Origin: Gammaproteobacteria bacterium
GTDB taxonomy: Bacteria; Pseudomonadota; Gammaproteobacteria; S012-40
DNA: 64,000 nucleotides
Reading direction: 5' to 3'
Assembly (NCBI GenBank): GCA_029881255.1
Contig: JAOUMY010000003.1
Coordinates: 306,732 to 370,731, forward strand
Shown here piece after piece: positions 63,232-64,000 of this stretch. The notes under the pieces were generated by a model. That model saw only the letters and a list, made by a program, of their open reading frames with translations, was not told the origin of the DNA and did no database searches. The position numbers were made by a program, and so were the translations under genes. Each line of letters starts with the position of its first letter. Position 1 is the first letter of the stretch.

Positions 63232-64000
63232 CTACTCCGCTTTAGGAGAGGCCGCAAGTTTGATCCCGACGTCGCGCAACTGCTGAAAAGACACCTCGGA
63301 TGGTGCGCCTGTGAGCAGACACGCCGCTGACTGGGTCTTGGGAAACGCCATTACATCACGTATGGACTCGGCGCCAACCATCAGCATAACCAGTCGATCC
63401 AGACCGAATGCGATTCCACCATGTGGAGGGCATCCGTATTTCAGTGCGTCTAACAGAAATCCAAATTTAGACTTGGCTTCTTCATCATCGATACCGAGTG
63501 CGCGGAAAACCTGTTCCTGAACGTGTTGACGATAGATACGCATAGAACCGCCGCCAATCTCAGTACCGTTGAGCACCATGTCATAAGCGCGTGAAGTGCA
63601 TTCGCCCGGTGTGCTCTCCAGTTTATCCAGATCGGATTCCTTGGGAGAGGTAAACGGGTGGTGTAATGAAACCCAGCGCTTCGCGCCTTCATCCCATTCA
63701 AACATAGGAAAATCGACAACCCATAGCGGGCGCCAACCTTCATCCATAAGACTGCGATCGTGACCAAGTTTCACGCGCAATGCACCGAGCGCCTCGTTAA
63801 CAATTTTGGTTTTGTCCGCGCCAAAGAAGATCAAATCACCGTTTTCCGCACCTGTGCGAGACAGTATCGCATCAACCGATTCATCCGGCAGGAATTTCAA
63901 AATCGGTGACTGCAAACCTTCACGCCCCTGGGACAAATCATTGACCTTGATATAGGCCAGGCCTTTCGCACCGTAGACGCCAACAAACTTGGTGTAATCG
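63232..64000 (-). CDS. aspS: Aspartyl-tRNA synthetase (5' part outside the window)
   Basis: The C-terminal 256 residues of a class II synthetase; the frame is open through the right edge. Visible are the GAD-domain region ([22 protein letters not shown]) typical of bacterial AspRS and then the catalytic segments: [40 protein letters not shown], and motif 3 as [17 protein letters not shown]. The C-terminus is normal. The bacterial GAD insertion fits the gammaproteobacterial type. nadA follows downstream. Confidence 0.96.
   Translation of the reverse strand, partial: DYTKFVGVYGAKGLAYIKVNDLSQGREGLQSPILKFLPDESVDAILSRTGAENGDLIFFGADKTKIVNEALGALRVKLGHDRSLMDEGWRPLWVVDFPMFEWDEGAKRWVSLHHPFTSPKESDLDKLESTPGECTSRAYDMVLNGTEIGGGSMRIYRQHVQEQVFRALGIDDEEAKSKFGFLLDALKYGCPPHGGIAFGLDRLVMLMVGAESIRDVMAFPKTQSAACLLTGAPSEVSFQQLRDVGIKLAASPKAE

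Noticed and set aside
1-64000. tRNA or rRNA genes, insertion sequences, prophage genes
   Set aside because: None seen in the intergenic stretches; all large frames fit chromosomal bacterial genes.

Overview
The window looks like a chromosome segment of a free-living, sulfur-oxidising gammaproteobacterium. Support comes from the soxXYZA-soxB thiosulfate oxidation genes, the gammaproteobacterial order lptG-lptF / pepA-holC-valS, a type II secretion system, an acyl-homoserine-lactone quorum-sensing pair and a complete chemotaxis operon. Base composition looks even and moderate throughout. I saw no rRNA, tRNA, insertion sequence, integrase or CRISPR array. The species cannot be named from the sequence alone.

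Layout. 1-1.2 kb: 3' part of a BepA-type M48 periplasmic protease. 1.4-5.5 kb: soxX, Y, Z and A, a strong terminator, then soxB; soxCD is absent. 5.5-10.7 kb: murI, the convergent lipopolysaccharide-export permease pair lptF/lptG, pepA and holC. 10.7-11.6 kb: an acidic protein of unknown function. 11.8-14.4 kb: a luxR-luxI pair followed directly by a receiver-like small protein and a degenerate histidine kinase-like protein, closed by a textbook terminator. 14.6-20.5 kb: a GNAT acetyltransferase, valS, an RRM RNA-binding protein, a beta-propeller protein, a small conserved-looking protein and a YciA thioesterase. 20.5-41.2 kb: a complete type II secretion locus on the minus strand, split into gspCDEF and gspGHIJKLMN. 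The 7 kb between the halves holds a cysteine-rich protein, a giant secreted subtilase with a C-terminal CFI-box and an exported pentapeptide-repeat protein; a large lipoprotein follows gspN. 41.4-43.8 kb: a putative zinc-metallopeptidase lipoprotein and a small exported partner. 43.8-53.1 kb: a chemotaxis operon (MCP, cheY, STAS, cheA, MCP, cheW, cheW, cheR, cheB) with a FliA-like promoter candidate. 53.3-64 kb: a ROK sugar kinase, two DUF1566-type exported proteins, a Cache-sensor hybrid kinase, a TauE/SafE-like membrane protein overlapping a sigma-54 activator, a TlpA-like thioredoxin, a YcgR-like PilZ protein, a small membrane protein, nadA and the 3' part of aspS.

How the genes work together. 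The Sox proteins oxidise thiosulfate in the periplasm. Without SoxCD, sulfane sulfur is expected to be handed to another route, such as sulfur globules or Dsr, encoded elsewhere. The Gsp machine probably exports the large subtilase encoded in its own gap. Cell-density signalling (LuxI/LuxR), c-di-GMP (PilZ) and chemotaxis together suggest a bacterium that switches between swimming and surface life.

The least explained parts are the quorum-sensing cassette with its apparently catalytically dead two-component partners, the split secretion locus with its resident cargo, and a perfect three-way-junction palindrome in the leader of the subtilase gene.
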